From the NCBI RefSeq assembly GCF_005146945.1, contig NZ_SWMS01000002.1:62001-126000 (forward strand): a stretch of DNA of 64,000 nt, read 5' to 3'. This DNA is from Prauserella endophytica (GTDB lineage: Bacteria; Actinomycetota; Actinomycetes; Mycobacteriales; Pseudonocardiaceae). A model generated the notes under the pieces. It was not told the DNA's origin and did no database searches. It saw nothing but the letters and a program-made list of their open reading frames with translations. Position 1 is the stretch's first letter. Each line of letters begins with the position of its first letter. The translations under genes were made by a program, and so were the position numbers. This document shows positions 55,133 through 63,544 of the stretch, piece after piece.

Positions 55133-56362
55133 TCACGTGGCCAGGATCTGCCCCAGCGCGTCCTCGTCGCCGAGCCACGACGTGTGCGTGCACAGCGGCA
55201 GCAGACGGACCGCGAGCTGGAACCGGAACGAGTTCTCCGGCGAGGTCAGTTCCACACCGGAGGTCTTGGCCGCCTGGCGAAGCCGGTAGTCGAGGGTGTT
55301 CGGATGGATGCCGAGCCGCGTGGCGGTGGCGCGGCGGTTCATGCCGAGAGTGAAGTACACGTACAACGTGCGCACGAGATCGATCCTGCTCGTGCGGTCG
55401 CCACCGAGGAACTCGCCCAGCACGGTCGCGACGAACGTGTCGACCGGTTCTCCCTGCCGGAAAAGGTCGAAGAATGCCGTTGCCTCGTAGGTGTGCACCA
55501 GGCGGTCTGGGAAAAGGATCTCACCGAGCGCGCGGGCGCGTTCGGCCTCGCGCGCCGCCGCGGGGAGGCCCTCAGCAGTGGGGGTGGGGCGGCCGACTCC
55601 CGCGGTGACGTACCCGGCCTCCGCTCCCGACTGACGCAGCGCGCGTTCCAGCAGGGCTTCGATCCCGCTGGTCGCGGCCGTCGGCACAAGGATGACGGCT
55701 CCGCGGCGCAGCAGCGACGAGATGCTGCCAGGAACGTGGCGGCGGATCTCCTGGAGTACCTCGAGCAGGACGTCGTCGAGCGTGTGGCCGGCGCGGCTGG
55801 TCGGTCCAATGACGACGGTCGCGTGCGGCTGCCGCGGATCCAAGCCGAGGGAACGCACGGCCGCGTCGCGTTCCTCGGCGGTGGAGAAATCGTCCTCCAT
55901 GATGCGGGACAGCAGCAGCCGGGTCGCCTCGAGCCGCGAGTCGAGCAGGCGGTCACGCTCGGCGAGATAGGCCCGCTCCGCCTCGCTGCTCACCCAGTCG
56001 ATGTAGCGGAGGGTGTAGTCGGTGAGCGTCCGGTGATCGAGGTCGGGCCTGCTCTCACTCAGCTTCTCCCACATCGCCCTGGCGCCGATGCGGTAGGCGC
56101 GCAACATGGCCCCGAGCGCGATCCCCTGGTGCACTCGCCTGCGTGCGGCCTCGGCGAGCGTGGCGAGTTCCTCGCCGGTCGGGCGCCGCTGGTGCGCGAC
56201 GGCCTGGAGGTAGATACGGGCGTTGTGCACGTTCGTCTGCACGACATCGGCGAGCACGGCGGGATCGAGGTTGGCGTAGTCGGGGTTGGCGGCGCAGATC
56301 GTGTCGGTGACGTACCGGCCGACCCGGCCGAAGTCCTCCGGCTGCGGTTGCGACGTCGTCAC
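55133..56362 (-). CDS. PucR-family regulator with GGDEF-like middle region
   Basis: A 409-aa PucR/CdaR-type regulator. The N-terminal ~150 residues form the RsbRD-like helical domain (RRRVHQGIALGAMLRAYRIG), the middle a GGDEF-related sensor fold, and the C-terminus the PucR helix-turn-helix (LVRTLYVYFTLGMNRRATAT, then LGIHPNTLDYRLRQ). GTG 56362 starts the gene. It is divergent from the flavin reductase operon, 145 bp apart, and is its likely regulator. Confidence 0.83.
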   Translation of the reverse strand: MTTSQPQPEDFGRVGRYVTDTICAANPDYANLDPAVLADVVQTNVHNARIYLQAVAHQRRPTGEELATLAEAARRRVHQGIALGAMLRAYRIGARAMWEKLSESRPDLDHRTLTDYTLRYIDWVSSEAERAYLAERDRLLDSRLEATRLLLSRIMEDDFSTAEERDAAVRSLGLDPRQPHATVVIGPTSRAGHTLDDVLLEVLQEIRRHVPGSISSLLRRGAVILVPTAATSGIEALLERALRQSGAEAGYVTAGVGRPTPTAEGLPAAAREAERARALGEILFPDRLVHTYEATAFFDLFRQGEPVDTFVATVLGEFLGGDRTSRIDLVRTLYVYFTLGMNRRATATRLGIHPNTLDYRLRQAAKTSGVELTSPENSFRFQLAVRLLPLCTHTSWLGDEDALGQILAT

Positions 56363-56507
56363 AACTACGACCCTCCGAATCGTGCGATGTCTCCGATGAC
56401 ACCGTCGGCGACGGGCGGAAACATACGTTACACGGATCCCGCCTGGTCACGGCGGTGACAGGGGTACGGGAGCCGGCGTGGTCACTCACCGAACAGGGGA
56501 GAAGGCA

Positions 56508-57032
56508 ATGTCGCTCGACCATCGGGAAAGCATCGAGGTGCCTGCCTCCGGCCGCAACATCGAACCCGGACTGGTGCGGGCCGTCGCGGGCACCTTCGCC
56601 ACGGGCATCACGGTCATCACCTGCTCCACAGGCGACAACGCGCACGGCTGCGCCGCCAACGCGGTGCTCAGCGTGAGCCTCGACCCGGCTCTGATGCTGA
56701 TCTCCCTCGGCCACGGCTCACGCACCCGCGCCGCCATCGAGCGGGCGGGCTCGTTCGCGATCAACATCCTCCCGGACAGCGAGGAAGGCGCCGAACTGTG
56801 CTCGTTGTTCGCGAGCCGCGTGGAGGACAAGTTCGCGCGGGCCGGGCATCGTTCTGGCGTCCTCGGCGCACCGATCCTGCGGCACACGCTGGGCTGGTTC
56901 GAGTGCGCTGTCGACACCGTTCAGGAAGCGGGGGACCACACCCTGTTCGTCGGCCGGGTCGTCGACGCGGGGCACGACGAGGGCGAGCCGCTGCTCTTCT
57001 TCCGGGGCCGCCACCGGCGGCTCGCCGCCTGA
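56508..57032 (+). CDS. Flavin reductase (FMN-dependent, HpaC/RutF-like)
   Basis: A 174-aa flavin reductase-like protein: GTFATGITVITCSTGDNAHG and CAANAVLSVSLDPALMLISLG are the FMN-binding signatures. It should supply FMNH2 to the luciferase-like monooxygenase encoded 1.4 kb downstream. ATG 56508 follows GGGGAGAAGG. First gene of an operon running to 62142. Confidence 0.87.
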   Translation: MSLDHRESIEVPASGRNIEPGLVRAVAGTFATGITVITCSTGDNAHGCAANAVLSVSLDPALMLISLGHGSRTRAAIERAGSFAINILPDSEEGAELCSLFASRVEDKFARAGHRSGVLGAPILRHTLGWFECAVDTVQEAGDHTLFVGRVVDAGHDEGEPLLFFRGRHRRLAA

Positions 57033-57069
57033 CCCAACCGCCACGCGATCCGAAACAAGGAGGTCTCGG

Positions 57070-58410
57070 ATGCCACGCAACGGTGCGAACGAGTTGTCGG
57101 ATGCTCGAATGGCGCGACGCGGTTTGCTCGCCTCGACGGCGGGCAGCGCGATCGAGTGGTACGACTTCTATGTCTACGGGCTGTCCGCCGCCCTGATCTT
57201 CAACCAGCTCTTCTTCCCCAACAGCAGCCCGTACTCCGGGACACTGCTCGCGCTGTCGACGTTCTTCGCCGGATTCGTGGCGCGTCCGCTCGGTGCCATG
57301 GTCTTCGGGCATTTCGGCGACCGCATCGGCCGCCGCAGGGTCCTGATCATGACGACGTTGCTGATGGGTTTCGGCACCGTCTTCGTGGGGCTGGCGCCGA
57401 CGTACGACACGGCCGGAATGTGGGGAGCGGGAGCGCTGGTGGTTCTCCGTGTCCTGCAAGGGATCGGGGTGGGTGGCGACTGGGGTGGCTCGGTGCTCAT
57501 GGCCACCGAGTGGAGCTCCGCCAAGGGCAGGCGCGGCTTCATGGGCAGCCTGCCGCAGTTCGGTAGTCCGCTCGGGCTGATCACGGCCACGGCGGTGACG
57601 GAAGGGGCCAGCCGCCTGATGTCGCCCGCCGCCTATGAGTCCTTCGGCTGGCGGATCCCGTTCCTGTTCAGCCTGGTACTCACCGGGCTCGCGTTGTACC
57701 TGCGGCTGCGGGTGGCGGAGACGTCCTCGTTCGTCGAGGCGAAGCAGGCGGGGACCGTGCGGCAGGCGCCGGTCGCCTACCTGTTGCGCCACCACTGGCG
57801 CATGGTGCTGAAGACCACGCTGATGCGCGCGGGCCAGCACGCGTCGTTCTACCTGTTCACGACCTTCGTGCTCAGCTACGGCGTCACCTCACTCGGGCAC
57901 GAGCGTTCGACGATGCTGCTCGCCGTCATGCTCGCCGCCGCTGTCTCGCTGGCCAGCACGCTGTTCTGGGGAGCGTTGTCGGACCGCATCGGCCGCAAGC
58001 GGATGCTGCAGATCGGCATCGTGGTGATGTTCGTCTTCGCGCTGCCGTACTTCGGGCTGCTGAACTCGGGTGTCACCGCCCTGATGGTCGTCGGGATCGT
58101 GCTGTCGCTGGTGGTCCACGACATGCAGTACGGCCCGCAGAGCTCATTCATCGCCGAGAGCTTCCCCGCGGAGGTTCGCTACAGCGGTGCCTCCCTGGGC
58201 TACCAGCTCTCGTCCATCACCTCCGGCGGGCCGGCCGCACTGATCGCCACGGCGCTCATGGCGCACTACAACTCGACGGTGCCGATCGCGCTCTACCTGA
58301 TGGGCATGTGCGCCATCGCCTTCGTGTCCCTGCTCTTCATGCCCACTGTGGACGGACGCGACGCCGAGCCTGCGCAGGCGGAAACGCCCGCACGGCACGT
58401 GCCTTCCTGA
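57070..58410 (+). CDS. MFS transporter, metabolite:proton symporter (MHS) type
   Basis: A 446-aa twelve-helix transporter. GSAIEWYDFYVYGLSAALIF in the first helix, FFAGFVARPLGAMVFGHFGD and RIGRRRVLIMTTLLMG in the 2-3 loop are diagnostic of the MHS family (shikimate, ketoglutarate and aromatic-acid symporters). It probably imports the acid degraded by this operon. ATG 57070 lies nine bases or so after AAGGAGG. Confidence 0.9.
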   Translation: MPRNGANELSDARMARRGLLASTAGSAIEWYDFYVYGLSAALIFNQLFFPNSSPYSGTLLALSTFFAGFVARPLGAMVFGHFGDRIGRRRVLIMTTLLMGFGTVFVGLAPTYDTAGMWGAGALVVLRVLQGIGVGGDWGGSVLMATEWSSAKGRRGFMGSLPQFGSPLGLITATAVTEGASRLMSPAAYESFGWRIPFLFSLVLTGLALYLRLRVAETSSFVEAKQAGTVRQAPVAYLLRHHWRMVLKTTLMRAGQHASFYLFTTFVLSYGVTSLGHERSTMLLAVMLAAAVSLASTLFWGALSDRIGRKRMLQIGIVVMFVFALPYFGLLNSGVTALMVVGIVLSLVVHDMQYGPQSSFIAESFPAEVRYSGASLGYQLSSITSGGPAALIATALMAHYNSTVPIALYLMGMCAIAFVSLLFMPTVDGRDAEPAQAETPARHVPS

Positions 58411-58436
58411 CCAGTTCACGAGAAAGGACGGACGAC

Positions 58437-59597
58437 ATGTCGACGAATCCCGTACCGGCGGCCGATCTGGCGCCGAGCTCGCCGCTGGCGGCCGCGATGG
58501 AGAACGACCTGATACTCGGCCTGTTCCTGCCGCTGCAGGAGGGCGCGTGGAGCCCCTCGTCGGCGCCCCGAGAGACGAGCTGGACCTACGACTACAACGC
58601 GACCTGCGCGCTCGAGGCCGAGAAGTACGGCTTCGACCTGGCATTCGGGCTCGGCCAGTGGCTCGGCAAGGGCGGCTATGGCGGCGAGACGCGCTTCCGC
58701 GAGCACGAGCTCGACCCGCTGATCAGCTCGGCGGCCCTCGCGGCACAGACGACGCGGCTGCTGCTGATCAGCACCGTGCACGTGCTGTACGGCTGGCACC
58801 CGGTGCACCTCGCCAAGTACGGCGCGTGCATCGACCACATCTCCGGCGGCCGCTGGGGGCTCAACGTCGTGACCGGCTACAAACCCAGCGAGTACCGGAT
58901 GTTCGGGCTCGATCCGATCGAGCACGACCTGCGTTACGACATGGCCGCCGAGTTCACCGAGATGCTGCGCACGTTGTGGGCGAGCGAGGACAACGTGACG
59001 ACGCGCGGCAAGTACTGGTCGATGCAGGACGCGCACGTGCTGCCCAAACCGGTGCACGGGCGGCCCGTGCTGGTGAACGCCGCGTCCTCGCCCGCGGGGC
59101 TGGAGTACGCCGCGCAGTACTCCGACCTGATCTTCATCACCAGCCCCGGCGGCGCGGACCCGCACAAGGCCGTCGAGACGCTGCCCGCGCACAACAAGAA
59201 GATCAAGGACCTGGCTCGCGCCCGGGGCCGCGAGGTACGCACCGTGATCAACCCCCACGTCATCTGCAGGGAGACCGAGAAGGAGGCGTGGGCTGCCTAT
59301 CAGGCGATCCTCGACAACGAGGACACCGTCGCCGCGGACAACTTCGTCGCGGGCTTCACCGGGGGCGACAACAAGTCCTGGCGAGGGCACAGCCGTGAGC
59401 AGTGGGTGGTCGGTGGCAACGTGCACCTGGTCGGCACACCCGAGCAGATCGTCGAGTGGTTCGGCAAGCTGCACGAGGCCGGCTGCGACGGCATGCAGGT
59501 GAACTTCTTCGACTACCTGCCCGACCTGCGGCGCTTCGGAGAGCAGGTGATGCCGTTGCTGGTCGAGGCGGGGCTGCGGAAGGCGGCCGGCCGATGA
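58437..59597 (+). CDS. FMNH2-dependent LLM monooxygenase, RutA/SfnG-like
   Basis: A 386-aa luciferase-like monooxygenase. ENDLILGLFLPLQEGAWSPS, WTYDYNATCALEAEKYGFDL and GRWGLNVVTGYKPSEYRMFG match the RutA/SfnG/DszA clade, whose members cleave amide, C-S or C-halogen bonds using reduced FMN from a partner reductase. Flavin reductase and transporter genes lie directly upstream. Its stop overlaps the CoA transferase start by 4 bp. Substrate not predictable; a dimethylsulfone-type or N-heterocycle substrate fits the clade. Confidence 0.85.
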   Translation: MSTNPVPAADLAPSSPLAAAMENDLILGLFLPLQEGAWSPSSAPRETSWTYDYNATCALEAEKYGFDLAFGLGQWLGKGGYGGETRFREHELDPLISSAALAAQTTRLLLISTVHVLYGWHPVHLAKYGACIDHISGGRWGLNVVTGYKPSEYRMFGLDPIEHDLRYDMAAEFTEMLRTLWASEDNVTTRGKYWSMQDAHVLPKPVHGRPVLVNAASSPAGLEYAAQYSDLIFITSPGGADPHKAVETLPAHNKKIKDLARARGREVRTVINPHVICRETEKEAWAAYQAILDNEDTVAADNFVAGFTGGDNKSWRGHSREQWVVGGNVHLVGTPEQIVEWFGKLHEAGCDGMQVNFFDYLPDLRRFGEQVMPLLVEAGLRKAAGR

Positions 59598-60778
59598 CCG
59601 GCTCGCAGGGCGCGCCGCTCGCGGGGCTGCGCGTGCTCGAGTTCGGCCAGATCGCGGCAGGCCCGTTCGCCGGATCGCTGCTCGCCGACCTCGGGGCCGA
59701 CGTCGTCAAGGTCGAGCGGGCCGGTGCCGGAGACGGCATGCGGCAGTGGCCGCCGCTGATGGGCGAACCGGACACCCCGGCGCGGTACAGCGCGAACTTC
59801 GCGTCGGTGAACCGGAACAAGCGAAGCATCGCCGTCGACCTGAAGTCCACTGAGGACAAGACCAGGGTACTCGAGCTCGCCGGCGCCGCCGATGTCGTCG
59901 TGGAGAACTTCCGCGCGGGAACACTGGATCGCCTCGGCCTGGGCTACGAGGCGGTGGCGGAGGGCAACCCGAGGATCGTCTACTGCTCGATCTCCGGCTA
60001 CGGCCAGACCGGTCCGTACGCTCAGCGTGGCGCTTTCGACGTCACCGTGCAGGCCGTGTCCGGGCTGATGAGCGTGACCGGCGACGAGCACGGCGAACCG
60101 GTCAAGTGCGGTGTCCCGGTGGGCGACTTCGTCGCGGGGCTCTACGCCGCGTACACGATCACCGCCGCCGTGCACCGGGCCCAGCGCACCGGCCGCGGGG
60201 CGTGGATCGACTGTTCGATGCTGGGCACGTTGCTGGGTATCGCCGCCCTGCAGACCAGTGAGTACTTCGGCACCGGTCGCGACCCGCGCCGGCTCGGCTC
60301 GGCGCATCCGCGCAACGCCCCGTACCGCGCCTTCCGGGCGGCGGACAAGAGTTTCGTCGTCGCCGCGGGCAACGACGACCTGTGGCGGCGCTTCTGCGCG
60401 GTCGTGGGCCTGCCCCGGCTCGCGGACGATCCCCGGTTCCGCACGCAGGAGCTGCGCGCCCGCAACCAGGACGAGCTGACCGAACTGCTCGCCCCGCCGT
60501 TCCTGGAGCGGGACGCGGCGGCCTGGCTGGCCGCGTTCGAGGAAGCCGGGGTGCCGTGCGCCCCGATCAACACCTTCTCCGAGATCCTCGGCGACCCACA
60601 GGTCGAGGCGATGGGCCTGATCAAGCCCCTCGACCTGCCCAACGGGGTCACGACCAGCACGGTCACGTTCCCCGTCCCGATCACCGGGCATGTCGCGCCG
60701 CTGCGTCCCCCTCCGCTGCTCGGGGAACACAACGACGAGGTCGCGAAGGAGTGGCTCGATGAGCACGGCGAGCGCTGA
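59594..60778 (+). CDS. CaiB/BaiF-type CoA transferase (family III)
   Basis: A 394-aa family III CoA transferase. LAGLRVLEFGQIAAGPFAGS and LGADVVKVERAGAGD at the N-terminus, VDLKSTEDK, and the catalytic aspartate in QRGAFDVTVQAVSGLM are family features; NAPYRAFRAADKSFVVAAGN follows. It transfers CoA from a thioester donor to an organic acid. It lies between the monooxygenase and the hydratase-like genes with overlaps on both sides. Confidence 0.9.
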   Translation: MTGSQGAPLAGLRVLEFGQIAAGPFAGSLLADLGADVVKVERAGAGDGMRQWPPLMGEPDTPARYSANFASVNRNKRSIAVDLKSTEDKTRVLELAGAADVVVENFRAGTLDRLGLGYEAVAEGNPRIVYCSISGYGQTGPYAQRGAFDVTVQAVSGLMSVTGDEHGEPVKCGVPVGDFVAGLYAAYTITAAVHRAQRTGRGAWIDCSMLGTLLGIAALQTSEYFGTGRDPRRLGSAHPRNAPYRAFRAADKSFVVAAGNDDLWRRFCAVVGLPRLADDPRFRTQELRARNQDELTELLAPPFLERDAAAWLAAFEEAGVPCAPINTFSEILGDPQVEAMGLIKPLDLPNGVTTSTVTFPVPITGHVAPLRPPPLLGEHNDEVAKEWLDEHGER

Positions 60779-61523
60779 GGCACCGGGCACCGGCGAGGTG
60801 CGCGTCGAACGATCCGGCGACATCCTCACCGTCACCATCGACCGGCCACGGCGAGCGAACGCCCTCGACGCGGCCACCGTGGAACGTCTCCTCACGGTCG
60901 TCGACACCGCGGGTGGCGACGGCACCCGGGCCCTCGTGCTCCGGGGAGCGGGCCGGCACTTCTGCGCGGGTTTCGACATGGCCGGTGTCCTCGACAGCGG
61001 TGAAGGCGACCTGCTGTGGCGCTTCGTGCGCATCGAACAGCTCCTCCAGCGGCTTCGCCGAGCGCCCTTCGTCACCGTGGCCTGCGTTGGTGGCAAGGCC
61101 ATCGGGGCCGGTGCCGACATCGTCGCCTCGTGTGCGTATCGGCTGCTGGACCCGCGGACGACACTGCGGTTTCCCGGCTTCCGGTTCGGCGTGGCGCTCG
61201 GCACCCGGCATCTCGCCGCGCTCGTCGGCACCCGCGCCGCCCGCGACCTGCTGCTGCACTCGTCCGAGGTCGACGCCGCGACAGCGGTCCGGCTGGGCCT
61301 CGGCTCCGCCGTGGTCGCCCGCGAGCACCAGCAGGAGCAGGCGGAGCGGATCCTGGCGGCGACCGGGACGGTCGACCTGCCGTCGGTCGCCGCGATCCTG
61401 AGCCGGACGGCGACGGTCTCCGACGCCGACGACGCGGCGGACCTGGCGGCCCTGGTCACGTCGCTGACCCGGCCGGGACTGCGTGGTCGCCTCGCCCGTT
61501 ACCTGGGCGGTACCGGTGATTGA
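60759..61523 (+). CDS. Enoyl-CoA hydratase/isomerase-family protein
   Basis: A 254-aa crotonase-fold protein with oxyanion-hole segments GRHFCAGFDMAGVLD and CVGGKAIGAGADIVASCAYR. The usual catalytic glutamate after the second segment (FPE) appears as FPG in LRFPGFRFGVALG, so standard hydratase activity is doubtful; some crotonases with other reactions lack it. ATG 60759 follows GAAGGAG and lies inside the end of the CoA transferase gene (20-bp overlap). Confidence 0.82.
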   Translation: MSTASAEAPGTGEVRVERSGDILTVTIDRPRRANALDAATVERLLTVVDTAGGDGTRALVLRGAGRHFCAGFDMAGVLDSGEGDLLWRFVRIEQLLQRLRRAPFVTVACVGGKAIGAGADIVASCAYRLLDPRTTLRFPGFRFGVALGTRHLAALVGTRAARDLLLHSSEVDAATAVRLGLGSAVVAREHQQEQAERILAATGTVDLPSVAAILSRTATVSDADDAADLAALVTSLTRPGLRGRLARYLGGTGD

Positions 61524-62142
61524 CCTCGCGCCGCAGGCAGGTGCCGCCGTCCTCGCGCTCGGCCGGCCGGAGCCGGTCGTGTTGATCGACTCGCAGGCGG
61601 ACCTGGCGGCACTGGTGCTGGCCGCCGGGGCGGCCGAGCCCTCGACGGTGGCCGTGCTGGTTCGTCACACCTCGGGTTTCCTGTGCGCGGCGATGCCCCC
61701 ACAGGTGCCCGACCGGCTCAGGATTCCCGTCAGCCCAGCCCGCGATCTGCGCCCCCGGGACATCGAGTTCGGGATCTCCGTGGACGCCGTGGGGACGGGC
61801 ACGGGGATCTCGGCCGCGGCCAGGGCGACGACCTTCCGGCGGCTGGCCGATCCGGCCGCGGTACCCGGCGACTTCACCCGCCCCGGTCACGTGATCACCG
61901 TCCGGGTCCTGACCGCCCACCTCCCGCCCGTGACCCTGCCGGGCGCTGCCGTCGCGCTCGTCCGTGCGACCGGGGGTGAGCCGATCGCCGCCTACGGGCA
62001 TCTGGTCAGTGAACGCGACCCCACCGGCCTGGCGGGCGCGCGCGAGGCCCGGGAGTTCGCGAGGCGCGAAGGGCTGACCGCCGTATCGACGGCAGAGCTC
62101 GTCGAGCGAGGTCCTTCCCTGGCCGCCGCCGTCCGTCCATAA
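61516..62142 (+). CDS. RibB-like (3,4-dihydroxy-2-butanone-4-phosphate synthase fold) protein lacking the catalytic loop
   Basis: A 208-aa protein. TSGFLCAAMPPQVPDRLRIP, IEFGISVDAVGTGTGISAAA and PGDFTRPGHVITVRV clearly follow DHBP synthase (RibB). The acidic RENEGD loop that binds metal and substrate is replaced by LIDSQADLAALVLAA, and the later GHTEA motif is missing. It therefore probably does not make the riboflavin precursor in the standard way. GTG 61516 overlaps the hydratase gene by 8 bp, making it an integral part of this catabolic operon. It might use the fold for another sugar-phosphate or CoA-linked reaction. Confidence 0.72.
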   Translation: MIDLAPQAGAAVLALGRPEPVVLIDSQADLAALVLAAGAAEPSTVAVLVRHTSGFLCAAMPPQVPDRLRIPVSPARDLRPRDIEFGISVDAVGTGTGISAAARATTFRRLADPAAVPGDFTRPGHVITVRVLTAHLPPVTLPGAAVALVRATGGEPIAAYGHLVSERDPTGLAGAREAREFARREGLTAVSTAELVERGPSLAAAVRP

Positions 62143-62209
62143 GGGACGACACGGTGCGCCGGAACGCGCCTAGACTCACCCGGACCGGCAGGGAAGGGAG
62201 TGAGCGAGG

Positions 62210-63421
62210 GTGAACGACGTCCTGCGCACCATCGAGCGGGTCGGCCAGCGGCTGGACGCGGTGGGAGCCCGGCTGGTCGAGCGCTACCAGGCGGAGATCG
62301 TCGACTACCGCGCTCTCGACGAGCACACGTTGCGTGGCGACGTGCTGCCCACCGCCCAGCGCAACGTCGAGGAGCTGCTCACCGCGCTGCGCGAGGATTC
62401 GCCGCCCACCGAGTCGTCGCTGGACGCGTTGCGGCGCAGCGCGTTGCGGCGGGTCCACCAGGGCATTCCCCTTCAGGCCCTGCTGCACGCGTACCGGCTG
62501 TGGGGCCAGGTGGTGTGGCAGGAGATCCTCGCCGTCACCGATCCTCGCGCACCGAGGGAGCGGGAGGCAGCGCTCGCGGTCGCCGCTCGCGTGATGGCCT
62601 ACGTCGACCAGGTGTCGGTCGTCGTCGCACAGTCGTATCTCGACGAGGTCACCGGGATGCTCGGCGACCGGGAGGCGATGCGCAGGGACCTGCTGGAGGC
62701 GCTCGTCTCCGGCAGGCCGATCAGCGAGCACATGCGGCACCGGGTAGGGGCTTCGGCACTCGACGTCGATGGAGACCACGCCGTCGTGCTCGCGAGGTCC
62801 CTCGAGCCGATGGGAAACGACCGCTCCGCCCTGCGCGCCGCCGTGGGAGAGGCCCGCGAACGGTTGCGGCCCACGTCCTCGGCGATCCTCGTGGGCATCA
62901 GGGAGGACGAGGTGGTCACCATCTATCCGGTGGCCGGCCGTGGGGACTACGCGGTGCTCGTCGAACAGGCCGGGGAGTGGGCGGCCGGACTCGACGGCTT
63001 CGCCGTCGGCGTCGGCCGTGCCCACCACGGCACCGAGGGCATAGCGGCAAGCTATGCCGAGGCTGAGGAGGCCGTCCGGCTCGGCGCTGCGACCGGTGGC
63101 GGCAAGGCCAGCACGTTCTCCGAGGTGCTGCTCGACCATCTGCTGTCGAGCAGCCCGCACCTGGCCACGCTGCACCACGAGACGATCGCCCCGCTGCACG
63201 CCTACGACCGGGCCAGGGACGCGCAGCTGGTGCGGACGCTGCGGGTCTACTTCGAGCACGGGTTCAACGTCGCGCGCAGCGCCGCCCGGCTTGGGGTGCG
63301 CCCGAACACGGTCGTGTACCGGCTGCGCCGCATCCACGAGCTCACCGGGCACGACCCGAGCGACCCCGACCAGCTGCTCCTGCTGCTGCTCGGCATGAAG
63401 AGCGACCGCTGGACCAGCTGA
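62210..63421 (+). CDS. PucR-family transcriptional regulator
   Basis: A 403-aa PucR/CdaR-type regulator with the RsbRD-like helical N-terminus (RRVHQGIPLQALLHAYRLWG), a GGDEF-like middle region and the C-terminal helix-turn-helix LVRTLRVYFEHGFNVARSAA / LGVRPNTVVYRLRRIHEL. GTG 62210 follows GGAAGGGAG. It resembles the PucR protein at 55133-56362 in layout. It lies at the end of the flavin monooxygenase operon and before an acyl-CoA synthetase gene, either of which it could regulate. Confidence 0.83.
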   Translation: MNDVLRTIERVGQRLDAVGARLVERYQAEIVDYRALDEHTLRGDVLPTAQRNVEELLTALREDSPPTESSLDALRRSALRRVHQGIPLQALLHAYRLWGQVVWQEILAVTDPRAPREREAALAVAARVMAYVDQVSVVVAQSYLDEVTGMLGDREAMRRDLLEALVSGRPISEHMRHRVGASALDVDGDHAVVLARSLEPMGNDRSALRAAVGEARERLRPTSSAILVGIREDEVVTIYPVAGRGDYAVLVEQAGEWAAGLDGFAVGVGRAHHGTEGIAASYAEAEEAVRLGAATGGGKASTFSEVLLDHLLSSSPHLATLHHETIAPLHAYDRARDAQLVRTLRVYFEHGFNVARSAARLGVRPNTVVYRLRRIHELTGHDPSDPDQLLLLLLGMKSDRWTS

Positions 63422-63544
63422 TTTGCGTTTTCTACAACAACCGTGGGTGCAACTTCGCGGATTAGCGCGCTGACACTCCACGGGGCGCCGACCTAGCGTC
63501 GCCTCCGTTGAACCCCAGGTCGAAGACGTCCTTCGGAGGTGTAC

